Shown here: positions 32,901-41,739 of the stretch, one piece after another | Numbering within the stretch: position 1 is the first letter of the stretch | Layout of the letters: each line of letters starts with the position of its first letter | From: JAVBMC01 sp031552845 | GTDB lineage: Bacteria; Verrucomicrobiota; Kiritimatiellia; RFP12; DVOR01 | DNA length: 64,000 nt | Direction: 5' to 3' | Assembly (NCBI GenBank): GCA_031552845.1 | Contig: JAVBMC010000028.1 | Location: forward strand, 129,381-193,380 | Program-made: the position numbers and the translations under genes | The notes under the pieces: model-generated | What the model was told of the DNA's origin: nothing | The model's input: the letters and a program-made list of their open reading frames with translations, nothing else | Databases searched by the model: none

Positions 32901-33769
32901 TGTGGTCCGTTGACGAGCTGACCTTTTATATCCAAGGCCTGGCGGTTTTCACCGTCGGCTTTGGAGCTTGCATCGGCAGCTTTTTAAACGTGTGCATCTA
33001 TCGGATTCCAAGCGAACTGTCGATTGTCGCGCCGCGCTCGTTTTGCCCGGCCTGCAAGAAGCCGATTCCGTGGTATCTGAATATCCCCGTGGTCAGCTGG
33101 GTGGCGTTGCGGGGCAAGTGCGCTTCGTGCGGCGTCAAGATCGCATCGCGGTATTTCTTTGTTGAGCTGATCACGGCGATGCTGTTCCTGATGGTGTTCA
33201 CGGCGTGGTGTGCGCCGGAGACGTTCAGGTTTACGCCGCTGCTTTCGGCGGCGCAGATTCCCGTCTACTGGCTGATGCTCGCCGGATTGATTGTCGGGTC
33301 GTTCATCGATCTCGACTACTTCATTCTGCCGGATCGCATCACGCTGGGGGGCATGGTCATTGGGCCGGTTCTGTGCGCGTTGGTGCCTGAGCTGCAAGGC
33401 GAATTCATTTGGTGGCGCGGACTGTTGGACTCCGGCATCGGGCTGGCGGTTGGCTTCGGCACCTTCCTGCTGCTCGGACTGATCGGCGAAAAAGTCTTCC
33501 GCCGCGAGGCGATGGGCTTTGGCGATGTGAAACTGATGGGCGCCGTCGGTGCGTTTCTCGGTTGGAAGGCAGTGCTCTTTACGCTGTTTGCCTCCTCCGT
33601 GCTCGGCACTTTGGCGTCGGTCGTATTGTTGGTGGCGCGCCGCGCCAACTGGAAAGATGCAATCCCCTACGGTCCTTATTTAGCAATGGGCGCAGCCATT
33701 TGGCTGTTCTGGGGGCAGTATATTCTAGATTTGTACTTCAGTTTCTTACGTGGCGGCATTACTTATTAG
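32900..33769 (+). CDS. pilD: Prepilin peptidase (A24 family)
   Basis: A 289-residue integral membrane peptidase that cleaves and usually N-methylates type IV prepilins and type II pseudopilins. The N-terminal methylase domain keeps both cysteine pairs, CPACKKPIPWY and CASCGVKI, around GSFLNVCIYRIP. The catalytic aspartates are in IDLDYFILPD and GFGDVKLMG. About eight membrane segments are seen. The ATG overlaps the glmM stop (TGATG), with a GTG one codon upstream as an alternative. It gives the processing enzyme that the nearby TadC-like protein would need. Confidence 0.95.
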   Translation: MWSVDELTFYIQGLAVFTVGFGACIGSFLNVCIYRIPSELSIVAPRSFCPACKKPIPWYLNIPVVSWVALRGKCASCGVKIASRYFFVELITAMLFLMVFTAWCAPETFRFTPLLSAAQIPVYWLMLAGLIVGSFIDLDYFILPDRITLGGMVIGPVLCALVPELQGEFIWWRGLLDSGIGLAVGFGTFLLLGLIGEKVFRREAMGFGDVKLMGAVGAFLGWKAVLFTLFASSVLGTLASVVLLVARRANWKDAIPYGPYLAMGAAIWLFWGQYILDLYFSFLRGGITY

Positions 33770-33788
33770 AGCAGGCTGAAAATATGAC

Positions 33789-34418
33789 ATGGCCTTACAC
33801 CAGAGCGCCGGTCGCATGAATCCACAACGGACTGTCCGCGAGGCGTTGCAAAAGCGCACAGATATCTTCGGGTTAACTTGGATCCGGGGACCGGAAGGAA
33901 TTGTCTTTGAGTTTGAGGGCGGTCCTGATTTCTTTGATCCGGACTGCGTGTTTGATTCGCTGCCGGATGAGGATGCCGCCGAATTGATGACGGCCTTCTG
34001 CGATGGGCTTTTTTTGGGCTGGGGAGTCTCACGGGAGCTCTCCAAGCTGTTGGCCAAACGCGGAAACTTGATCGATAAGCGCGGCGCGGCATTGGTCATG
34101 TCGCGTCAGGAGCGTGATGATTTGTTCTGCCTGCAATTGGCCTTCTTGGGCTCAAATGTAAAATGGGAACCGTTGTGCATCCGCTATTTGGATTCGCTCG
34201 CTGAAGGACAGCGCGAAGGCCTATTCCTCGCGTGTTACCGCCTGAATACGACATTTATTTATTGGGCGTTGGTTGACAAGTTCACCGCATGGGCGATGGA
34301 AGATCCCAATTGGCGCTTCCGTAGCGAAGTCGACATGCTGGCCCGCTTCTTGGAACTGTGGGAGCGCATGCCCGGTTACTGGCTGCACAAATCCCTCTTT
34401 GACCTGCTGCCCCGTTAG
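33789..34418 (+). CDS. Conserved-looking protein of unknown function
   Basis: A 209-residue soluble protein (200 if the second ATG at 33816 is used). It has no signal peptide or membrane segment. It is acidic in the middle (FFDPDCVFDSLPDEDAAELM), then mostly helical, with many aromatic residues near the end (RLNTTFIYWALVDKFTAWAMEDPNWRF, WERMPGYWLH). It starts 19 nt after the prepilin peptidase and ends just before a terminator, so it is probably the last gene of the trxB-glmM-pilD transcript. I do not recognise a family. Confidence 0.75.
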   Translation: MALHQSAGRMNPQRTVREALQKRTDIFGLTWIRGPEGIVFEFEGGPDFFDPDCVFDSLPDEDAAELMTAFCDGLFLGWGVSRELSKLLAKRGNLIDKRGAALVMSRQERDDLFCLQLAFLGSNVKWEPLCIRYLDSLAEGQREGLFLACYRLNTTFIYWALVDKFTAWAMEDPNWRFRSEVDMLARFLELWERMPGYWLHKSLFDLLPR

Positions 34419-34469
34419 ATAGGCGGCAGACACCGGCGAGCGTCCTAAACATTTCTACGTACGCGAAAC

Positions 34470-34508
34470 GCGGGGCAGTCCGGGAAGCCTGCCGCTTCTT
34501 TTTTATTT
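34470..34508 (+). terminator. Rho-independent terminator
   Basis: CGGGGCAG pairs with CTGCCGC (one small bulge) across a 10-nt loop, followed by TTCTTTTTTATTT. It closes the trxB-glmM-pilD-unknown run. Confidence 0.6.
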
Positions 34509-34546
34509 CCCTGTGACAGCCGTGCTGCGCCCGTAACAGGTCAGTC

Positions 34547-34646
34547 AGTAACGTTACTCACCTTTGGAAGTAACATTACTCAGAGTCGACAGTAACGTTA
34601 CTGTGAGCCCGGAGTAACGTTACTCACAACGCCAAGTAACATTACT
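34547..34646. repeat. Array of five 12-bp palindromes at exact 22-bp period
   Basis: The palindrome AGTAACGTTACT starts at 34547, 34591 and 34613, and the one-base variant AGTAACATTACT at 34569 and 34635. All five starts are exactly 22 bp apart. The 10-bp spacers differ from each other except for a frequent CAC/CAG right after the unit. Dyad symmetry on one face of the helix suggests a cooperative protein-binding array. Direct repeats this short with 10-bp spacers do not fit CRISPR. Confidence 0.92.
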
Positions 34647-34924
34647 CACGCTCGCTCCATGTACATCAACAATAAGGCTTGTGCGGGAAAGTCGATGTCC
34701 TTTGCCTTTTGCCATGCGCGGTTAACTTTGGCGAGTGCATCCGTACACGCCAAACGCCGTGTCAATACACGTCCAAATGCGTCTCTTTTCACTTTAGCTT
34801 GACAAACAGACCTGGAATATGCATAATGGATGCGTTCCCCGCAAGGGGTAATGACATAGCCGGAGCGCAAGTTCCGGCGCGAATGCGCAATTCGCACAAC
34901 AGTGTTCACCTGAAAAATTACCAC
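34646..34924 (-). CDS. Possible small basic protein, 92 residues
   Basis: An open frame with a GTG start and only a weak GAGAAA upstream. The product is basic and contains CGERIHYAYSRSVCQAKVKR and RLACTDALAKVNRAWQKAK. It looks more protein-like than the antisense frame, but I recognise no family and there is no comparative evidence. Its stop codon sits at the last base of the palindrome array, so the array lies directly in its 3' flank. It may be a real small gene or a remnant. Confidence 0.35.
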   Translation of the reverse strand: MVIFQVNTVVRIAHSRRNLRSGYVITPCGERIHYAYSRSVCQAKVKRDAFGRVLTRRLACTDALAKVNRAWQKAKDIDFPAQALLLMYMERA

Positions 34925-34988
34925 TTTCTCAAGTACTGAACCAACGTTGGCGGGAGCGTGCCTTGGCGTGTAGTCTTTACTTCACTTC

Positions 34989-35127
34989 AGGCACGTCTCT
35001 CCGACATGTAGTTCAGTACAGGCTGTGGTAAGCCTTCAGGTGGGTACATCAAAGAGAGATGTGCCTTTTTTATTTGCCTGAGGGCTTTCTCTCTTCACAA
35101 CACACAGGCAAGTGTGAGGAAGTAGAC
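34989..35127 (+). promoter_or_regulatory. Attenuator-like leader of the InlB-repeat giant gene
   Basis: A terminator hairpin (GGTACATC pairing with GATGTGCC, then TTTTTT) lies at 35043-35072, upstream of the ribosome site. AGGCAC at 34989-34994 could pair instead with GTGCCT at 35061-35066 and break it. A later stem, TTGCCTG (35074-35080) with CAGGCAA (35105-35111), ends near the GAGGAA ribosome site. This is the layout of a transcription attenuator. The trigger is unknown and no promoter was firmly identified upstream. Confidence 0.45.
35043..35072 (+). terminator. Terminator hairpin inside the leader
   Basis: An 8-bp stem with one G-T pair, a 7-nt loop and a run of six T. It may act as attenuator of the downstream giant gene or as the end of a short upstream RNA. 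Confidence 0.6.
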
Positions 35128-38100
35128 ATGACTACAGCTAATACGATAGGAGCTTGTTCAGCGCAGGCCCCGGATGGCCCGCCTCGAAAGAGAAGGCGCG
35201 CGCTCAAATGGTTCCGAGAGCAGTTCGCACAAGTGCGGCTGGCGCTTGAGACCACACTCCTGATAATGCCTTTTGCATCCGTGCAGACGGTCATGGGCGA
35301 AACCGCGACTATTGGCGGCGCGACGTACAGTTACACCGCCGACAGCGCCGTGGCAACACTTGACAGTGTTGATGCCGCAACGGCAGGCGCTTTTACCGTT
35401 CCCGCCTCTATCACTATCGGGGAGGATGTGAGTGCGGAGGACTACGCTGTTACTGCGATTGGCGGCAGCGCGTTCAGCGGCTGTGCCGACTTGACCTCGG
35501 TCACGATTCCGGCCAGCGTTGCCGGTATCGGCGCCAAGGCGTTCGAGAACTGCACCGCGTTGACATCTGTCCGCTATCTCGGCAATGCGCCGACGGTCGC
35601 GGCTGACATCTACGACGGCGCGGCAAGCGTGAAGAGCGTGGTCACCTACGGAACTAAAGGATGGGACGGGGATGCTGATTCGGCAGAACTGCCGGAGCCT
35701 GCAATCTTCGCAGGCCAAGCCATCGAATTCCAGACCGCCACCATCACCTTTGATACCGTCAATGCAGAAGCCACGCCGATAGCTCCCGCCGATTTATATT
35801 CCGGAGCTGCCTATATGGGGCAGGATAATATGCCGGCAGATCCGACCCTGATCGGTTACACCTTCAAAGGCTGGTCCACCACGCAGGACGACATCACAAC
35901 CAAAATCACCGACGAGTCGCTCGTGCCAGAAGAAGGCGAAACCCTCTACGCACTCTGGGCGGAAGTTGTAACGGTAACATTTGATGCCAATGGTGGAGAG
36001 CTTGGAGTCTACTCACAAACCTTTGATTGCGGTTTTGGCCTCACCTATGACAACCTGCCGGTGCCAACCAAGCGCGGTTATGCTTTCGCCGGATGGTATA
36101 CGGTAGTTGAAGAAGGTGAAGATCCGGACCTGATTGCCAACGACTCAATCGTGTCAAAAGCAATCACCGAGCTCGTCGCTCAGTGGACAGTCGCTGACGT
36201 GACGATTGAGTTTAATTCCAACGGTGGTACGGTAGAGCCAACTTCACAAGAGTTCACTTGGGATGCGCCCTATGGTTCCTTGCCCACGCCGGAACGCGGC
36301 ATTGACCGCTTTGAGGGTTGGTTCGATGCCGAGGCAATGGACGGCGATGAAATCACTGTAGAGTCCACCGTTGATGTAAATACGACCACCCTCTACGCCA
36401 AGTGGACAAAGGCAATCACCGTAACGTTTAATAAGAACTGCGAGGATGATGTCGAGCTCCCTGATCCCTTCACCGCTTATGAAGGTGAAGCGTATGGTGA
36501 AGGCGCTTTGCCCGCCTTGGACAATCTTGCCGACGCTATCTTTGACGGCTGGTTCACCGATGCGGATTACACTCAGGGCGAGGAAGTCTTTGAATATTCA
36601 TTCGCACCCGCTGCTGACATCGCGCTCTACGCCAAGTGGCTGGATGCTGTGTTGATCACATTTGATGTGAACAACGCGGATGCCACATCGATTCTCCCCC
36701 AAATGTTTGTAATCGGCAGAGCATACGGTACATTGCCTGAGCCGACAGCCCTGCGCGGATACGAGTTCAAAGGCTGGTGGACAGACGGAACGGGCGGATT
36801 TCCAGTTATTCAAATCCCCGACACAATGGACGTGGCAACAGCCATCACCAATCTCGTCGCGAAGTGGACTAACATTCTGATTACGATTAACTTCAACGCC
36901 AATGGCGGAGCAGATGCCCCGGCTTCGCGCGACTTCACTTGGGGTGAACCCTATGGCCAAGACGAATCTTTGCCTACGCCCGAGAAGGAAGGATTTTTCT
37001 TTAAGGGCTGGTTCACGACATCGGACTTCAGCGCGGACAGCGAAGTCACCGATACGACAAACGTAGACAGAGAGACGACTGACCTCTACGCTAAGTGGGC
37101 GGCTAAGGTGTCCGTGACATTTGACATCAATAACGATGATGGCGAGCCTGTTACGGCAGGACCCTTTGCCGAGGGCTATACGTATGGCGACATTTTGCCG
37201 ACGCTAGCCGACCGCACAGGCTTCCTCTTTGGCGGCTGGGTTACGGAAGACGGCACTAAGATTGCCTCGACGGACACCGTTGATGCAAACATCAACGCCC
37301 TCACAGCAGAGTGGATTCCGGCTGTGCAAGTCACGTTCATCACCCAAGACGATGATGCTGTGATAGAGTACACCGAGAAACAATTTGCCATCGGCGAGCC
37401 TTACGGCGAATTGCCGGAGCCGACACTCGCAGGCTCTGTCTTTGTCGGTTGGTTCAAGACAAATGAATGTCTTGCGGATGATCTGGTAACCGAAGAAACA
37501 GAGGTGCCTGATGTGGCGGTCGAGCTCTACGCCAAGTGGGGCGAACCCGTGATGGTGGCGTTCGACGTCAATACTGATGCCGACGTTGATTCGATTGATC
37601 CGATCATCTTTGCCAAGAACGAGCAGTATGGCGAATTGCCGGTGCCGACTCGTGTCGGATTCCTCTTTGATGGCTGGTTCTTGACGGAGGAGTGTGAAGA
37701 TGGCGACGAGATCAGCGCAACGAATACCGTTGACGTGACGGTCTTTGCAGCAGAGCCCTACACCCTCTATGCTAAGTGGGCGGCGGCGGTGACGGTGACG
37801 TTTGACGTCAATACCGAAGACGAGACTGCTACGGTTGATCCCGCGAGCAAGGCGTTTGTGATCGGCAGGGCCTACGGCGAATTGCCGGTTCCTGAGCGCG
37901 ATGGCTACTCTTTCAAGGGATGGTTCGAGAATGCTGACTATTCCGGCGAGGCAATCAATGCCGATGAAGACTTGGCCGAACTGGCAACCGATACCCTCTA
38001 TGCCAAGTGGGCCGAGAAGGTAACAGTGACGTTCAACGTCGGTGAGGATGCGGTTGTTGATCCGGCTTCGGCTGAGTTTGACGCAGGTGATCTGTATGAG

Positions 38101-41100
38101 ACCTTGCCGACACCGACGCTCGACGGCTATTCCTTCAAGGGGTGGTTTGCCGATGCTGACTATTCCGGCGAGGCAGTCACCACGAACACAATCGTTGGCG
38201 TAGCGGTTACCGATCTCTATGCGAAGTGGGCGCTGCAAGTGACAGTGACGTTTGACGTCAAGTGCGACGACGAGACTGTTGTTGCGCCGGAAGCGGTGAC
38301 CCTTGATGCCGGCGATGAGTATGGCGAAGTGGTGACGAATCTGGCTGACCGTGCGACTCACTTCTTCAAGGGGTGGTTTGCCGATGCGGATTATTCCGGC
38401 GAAGCAGTCGCTACAAACTCCATCGTTTCTGATGCGGACGCTGCAATCACCCTCTATGCGAAGTGGGCAGAAAAGGTGACTGTGACGTTTGAGCTTGGCG
38501 ATGGCGTCGATCCGATCGATTCGATCATCTTTGCCGCGGGTTATCCTTACGGCGAAGCGCTGACGAATCTGGCCGACCGCGTTGACTCCTTCTTCATGGG
38601 CTGGTTTGCTGAAGCCGACTATTCCGGCGAAGCAATCAACGCTGCAGAAGACTTGGCCGACACCGAAATCACCACCCTCTACGCCAAGTGGGCGACGAAG
38701 GTGACCGTGGTGTTCAATAAGAATTGCGACGATGCTACTGTTACCGCTCCGGCGGACGGGCTCTTTGCCGAAGGCTACGAGTACGGCGAAGACTTCCCGG
38801 AACTGTCTGATCGCGATGACTACTTCTTCAAGGGTTGGTTCACAACTCTTGTAGCAGCAGACGGCGTGGAAATCAGTGCAACCAATATCGTTGACGTAAC
38901 GGTCTTTGGCGAAGAAACCGAACCGCCTTACACCCTCTACGCGAAGTGGGCTTCGAAGGTGACAGTGTCGTTTGACCTTGGTGACGGCGTCGATCCGATC
39001 GATCCGGCTGCATTTGCCGCGGGTTATCCTTACGGCGAAGCGTTGACGAATCTGGCTGACCGTACCGATTACTTCTTCATGGGCTGGCGCGATGGCGACG
39101 ACAATCGGGTTGATCAAGACACGATCGTTCCTGACTCTGCTATCACCCTTGTCGCGGAGTGGGCTTCGAAAGTGACAGTCACTTTCGACATCAACTACAC
39201 TGGCGAGGGCGCTGTTAATCCGGACTCGGTTATCCTGCCTGCAGGCTATCCGTACGAGACTCTGCCTGAGTCGACACGTACGGGTTATACGCTCAATGGC
39301 TGGTTTACTGCGGCGGTCGATGGTACGCTTGTGACAACTAACACATTGGTTGAGGAAGTTGCAGAATTGCCCCTCTATGCGCAATGGGAGGCGAGCAGCT
39401 ATGTGATAACGATCGATGCGGGCGGCGGCACGTTTAGCGGCACCAACCAGTTCGAGGTGACGTTTGATTCGGCTTATCCGGCGTTGCCGGTGCCGGTGCG
39501 CGATACCTTCAGTTTCGTCGGATGGCAGGATGCCGCCGGTGGCTGGGTGACGGGCGGCGTGTCGGTGGTTTCCACCGCGGCTGACCATACGCTGACGGCC
39601 TGTTGGAGCGGCGATGTCGGTGTTGTACTGAATCTTATCGGCGGCAACCATAACGGCAGCGCACGTCATGTGATGCGCAATGGTTACATCGTTGACATCC
39701 ATGCCAACCGAGCGCCGACAGGGCAGGGCTTCCAACGCTGGTCGGGTGTTCCAGCCGAAGGATTGGGCGCAGGTTTTGACGCCTATGCGGCTGATACGCT
39801 CGTCGAGATGCCGGATGTGAACGTGATGCTCACAGCGGTGTTCGTCAAGAAACCCGGCACGGTGCTGGTGACGTTTGTTCCCGATCAACCCGGCGCTGCG
39901 CCGATGAATGGTTTGGAGTGGAGCGTTGATGGCAAGGCTTGGTTCCCGGGTGATATAGCCGTGCGCGTGCCTTCCGGTACGCAGAACATCCGCTTCCGTT
40001 GCACGGATGGCCGTTGGCAGGTTCCGGGCAACACGCGCTTGGCGGTTGTCGCCAGTTCGGACGATGCTGCTGCGCAGGTGCTCTCCGCCTCGGTGAAGTT
40101 CGCCCCGGCGTTTGATGAGGCTGCTTTGGCGCAGAGCGCGATCGATTCCACCGCCTCCACTGGCTTCTTTGTCGATGGGCAGATGGAGTGGACCGCGTTG
40201 CAGGTTGGCGTGCGTGCCAAGCTCGGCCCGCTGCCGCTGCAGGCTAACGCAAGCAGCGTAGCAGTTAAGTCCGGCAAGCTCCCCACTGGTCTCAAGCTGG
40301 TGATTGAAGCCGATGGCGCTTATCTGACCGGCATTCCGACCAAGGCGGGCAGTTTCAGTGCCGTGCTGTGTGCCAAAGCACGTACCAACGGCGCCACGCT
40401 GCCGCTGAATTTGACGGTCGAACCGCTCCCGGCGGAATATATCGGCACCTTCAATGGAAGCATTGGCATCGAGACCAACGGCGTTGTCCGCAATGGACAG
40501 GTGACCGTGACCGTCAGCTCTGTCGGAAAACTCTCAGGCAGTACGACGCTCGGCGGCAAGCGCTTCACATTCAAGGCCACTGGATTCGATCTGCGCGACC
40601 TCGATAACAACGTGCTGGTCGTCACCAACGCGATGTTCACATCGGGCCGTCCGGTTGAGTCGTATGCCTGTGTGCTGGTACTGGGGACGGATGACTCCGG
40701 CCTCGGCGTCATGGAACTCGACGGCAGTGAAGCGGACGTTTACCGGCTGCAAGGATCCACCTCCCGCGACGGCTGGAAGGACAAAGTCCTCGCCCCGGAA
40801 CGTGCGGAATGGCTCACAGCCTTGGAAGGCTACTACACTACCGTCATTGCGGTGGATAACGGCAACAGCAGCACCCCTGGCGTCGGTTACGTCACGCTGA
40901 CCGTGGACAAACGCGGCAAGGTCAAAGCCTCCGGCAAGCTGGCCGACGGCACCGGCATCTCCATCAGCAGCGCGCTGATGTTGGTTGACGGCGTCCCGTC
41001 CGTTATGCTGGCGGCTTCGCCTTCGGCTTACAAGGGCGGCGAGTTCTCGTTGGAATTGGCCTTCGAAAGCAATACCGCGCTCATCTGTACGCCGTTGCAG

Positions 41101-41553
41101 GCGCAATGGTGCAGTTATGCAGTCAACGCCACCGCCAACGGCGGGTTCAGCTACAGCAACGCAAACGGCCTTGAGGTCGCCGGCGGCTACTATAGCAAAC
41201 TCGACAGCCTCTACAACGCCTACTTCGGCGAACTGGACGAGGTTGTCGTGAGCGCTAACGGTTTGACGGCAGATACCGCCCTGAGCTTCAACGCCAGCGG
41301 CAGTAACTTCAACAAACTGGACAGAGGCGCCAATCCGCAAAGCCTGACACTGAGTGCTTCGCCCAAGACGGGGCTCTTCAGCGGCAGCTTCAAGGAAGGC
41401 ACCGCTACCCGCCGTGTCTATGGCGTGCTGACACCATGGCTGTTAACTGACGAAGGACTTGCCGGTGCGGGCTTCTATCTCGTACCGGAGACGGTGCCCT
41501 TCAAGTATAACCGCTCGGAAACGTTCACGTTGGAGGAGACGGTCACACCCTAA
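35128..41553 (+). CDS. Giant secreted InlB-repeat protein
   Basis: A 2141-residue exported protein, probably a surface adhesin (inference). The start MTTANTIGACSAQ is preceded by GAGGAA; an in-frame ATG at 35059 falls inside a terminator hairpin and is rejected. The N-terminus is an unusually long, basic signal region (PPRKRRRALKWFREQF, then a hydrophobic stretch to QTVMG). A BspA-like leucine-rich segment follows (AIGGSAFSGCADLTSVTIP). Then come 17 Listeria-Bacteroides/InlB B-repeats (about 35740-39612), each with VTVTFD near the start, a GWF core and a closing LYAKW; they are strongly acidic. The last ~640 residues match the C-terminal module of the giant at 18789-26543. No known anchor motif is seen. 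Confidence 0.9.
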   Translation: MTTANTIGACSAQAPDGPPRKRRRALKWFREQFAQVRLALETTLLIMPFASVQTVMGETATIGGATYSYTADSAVATLDSVDAATAGAFTVPASITIGEDVSAEDYAVTAIGGSAFSGCADLTSVTIPASVAGIGAKAFENCTALTSVRYLGNAPTVAADIYDGAASVKSVVTYGTKGWDGDADSAELPEPAIFAGQAIEFQTATITFDTVNAEATPIAPADLYSGAAYMGQDNMPADPTLIGYTFKGWSTTQDDITTKITDESLVPEEGETLYALWAEVVTVTFDANGGELGVYSQTFDCGFGLTYDNLPVPTKRGYAFAGWYTVVEEGEDPDLIANDSIVSKAITELVAQWTVADVTIEFNSNGGTVEPTSQEFTWDAPYGSLPTPERGIDRFEGWFDAEAMDGDEITVESTVDVNTTTLYAKWTKAITVTFNKNCEDDVELPDPFTAYEGEAYGEGALPALDNLADAIFDGWFTDADYTQGEEVFEYSFAPAADIALYAKWLDAVLITFDVNNADATSILPQMFVIGRAYGTLPEPTALRGYEFKGWWTDGTGGFPVIQIPDTMDVATAITNLVAKWTNILITINFNANGGADAPASRDFTWGEPYGQDESLPTPEKEGFFFKGWFTTSDFSADSEVTDTTNVDRETTDLYAKWAAKVSVTFDINNDDGEPVTAGPFAEGYTYGDILPTLADRTGFLFGGWVTEDGTKIASTDTVDANINALTAEWIPAVQVTFITQDDDAVIEYTEKQFAIGEPYGELPEPTLAGSVFVGWFKTNECLADDLVTEETEVPDVAVELYAKWGEPVMVAFDVNTDADVDSIDPIIFAKNEQYGELPVPTRVGFLFDGWFLTEECEDGDEISATNTVDVTVFAAEPYTLYAKWAAAVTVTFDVNTEDETATVDPASKAFVIGRAYGELPVPERDGYSFKGWFENADYSGEAINADEDLAELATDTLYAKWAEKVTVTFNVGEDAVVDPASAEFDAGDLYETLPTPTLDGYSFKGWFADADYSGEAVTTNTIVGVAVTDLYAKWALQVTVTFDVKCDDETVVAPEAVTLDAGDEYGEVVTNLADRATHFFKGWFADADYSGEAVATNSIVSDADAAITLYAKWAEKVTVTFELGDGVDPIDSIIFAAGYPYGEALTNLADRVDSFFMGWFAEADYSGEAINAAEDLADTEITTLYAKWATKVTVVFNKNCDDATVTAPADGLFAEGYEYGEDFPELSDRDDYFFKGWFTTLVAADGVEISATNIVDVTVFGEETEPPYTLYAKWASKVTVSFDLGDGVDPIDPAAFAAGYPYGEALTNLADRTDYFFMGWRDGDDNRVDQDTIVPDSAITLVAEWASKVTVTFDINYTGEGAVNPDSVILPAGYPYETLPESTRTGYTLNGWFTAAVDGTLVTTNTLVEEVAELPLYAQWEASSYVITIDAGGGTFSGTNQFEVTFDSAYPALPVPVRDTFSFVGWQDAAGGWVTGGVSVVSTAADHTLTACWSGDVGVVLNLIGGNHNGSARHVMRNGYIVDIHANRAPTGQGFQRWSGVPAEGLGAGFDAYAADTLVEMPDVNVMLTAVFVKKPGTVLVTFVPDQPGAAPMNGLEWSVDGKAWFPGDIAVRVPSGTQNIRFRCTDGRWQVPGNTRLAVVASSDDAAAQVLSASVKFAPAFDEAALAQSAIDSTASTGFFVDGQMEWTALQVGVRAKLGPLPLQANASSVAVKSGKLPTGLKLVIEADGAYLTGIPTKAGSFSAVLCAKARTNGATLPLNLTVEPLPAEYIGTFNGSIGIETNGVVRNGQVTVTVSSVGKLSGSTTLGGKRFTFKATGFDLRDLDNNVLVVTNAMFTSGRPVESYACVLVLGTDDSGLGVMELDGSEADVYRLQGSTSRDGWKDKVLAPERAEWLTALEGYYTTVIAVDNGNSSTPGVGYVTLTVDKRGKVKASGKLADGTGISISSALMLVDGVPSVMLAASPSAYKGGEFSLELAFESNTALICTPLQAQWCSYAVNATANGGFSYSNANGLEVAGGYYSKLDSLYNAYFGELDEVVVSANGLTADTALSFNASGSNFNKLDRGANPQSLTLSASPKTGLFSGSFKEGTATRRVYGVLTPWLLTDEGLAGAGFYLVPETVPFKYNRSETFTLEETVTP

Positions 41554-41580
41554 TCGCCTGTCAGGAACAGACGTTAGTCA

Positions 41581-41615
41581 AAAGGGGGCGCGGCAATAGC
41601 CGCGTCCCTTTTTTT
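41581..41615 (+). terminator. Rho-independent terminator of the InlB-repeat giant gene
   Basis: AAAGGGGGCGCGGC pairs with GCCGCGTCCCTTT, with one bulged G and a G-T pair, followed by a T run. It resembles the terminator after the other giant gene in position and composition. Confidence 0.85.
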
Positions 41616-41739
41616 GTGATGAAGACGGCGTGGACGGTACCCACTACCATGGTGAACTGCGTAAACGATGTGAGCGGGGCAATTTTCCTTTCTTTCTCTG
41701 TAGAGGTAGTGTATAATTCTCCTTTTGAAAGGAAGCGCT

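Noticed and set aside
34547..34646. CRISPR array
   Set aside because: Repeats are only 12 bp, spacers only 10 bp, and no cas gene is nearby.
34679..34939. 86-codon plus-strand frame opposite the small basic frame
   Set aside because: Cys-rich irregular composition and no ribosome site; the minus-strand frame is the better candidate.
35059..35127. In-frame upstream ATG of the InlB-repeat giant (MCLFYLPEGF)
   Set aside because: It lies inside the terminator hairpin with no proper ribosome site; the ATG at 35128 has GAGGAA.
37204..39888. 894-codon open frame antisense to the InlB-repeat giant
   Set aside because: It is the mirror of a repetitive gene with biased codons. Its product has no sensible domain pattern and no start signals, whereas the sense frame shows 17 clear repeats.
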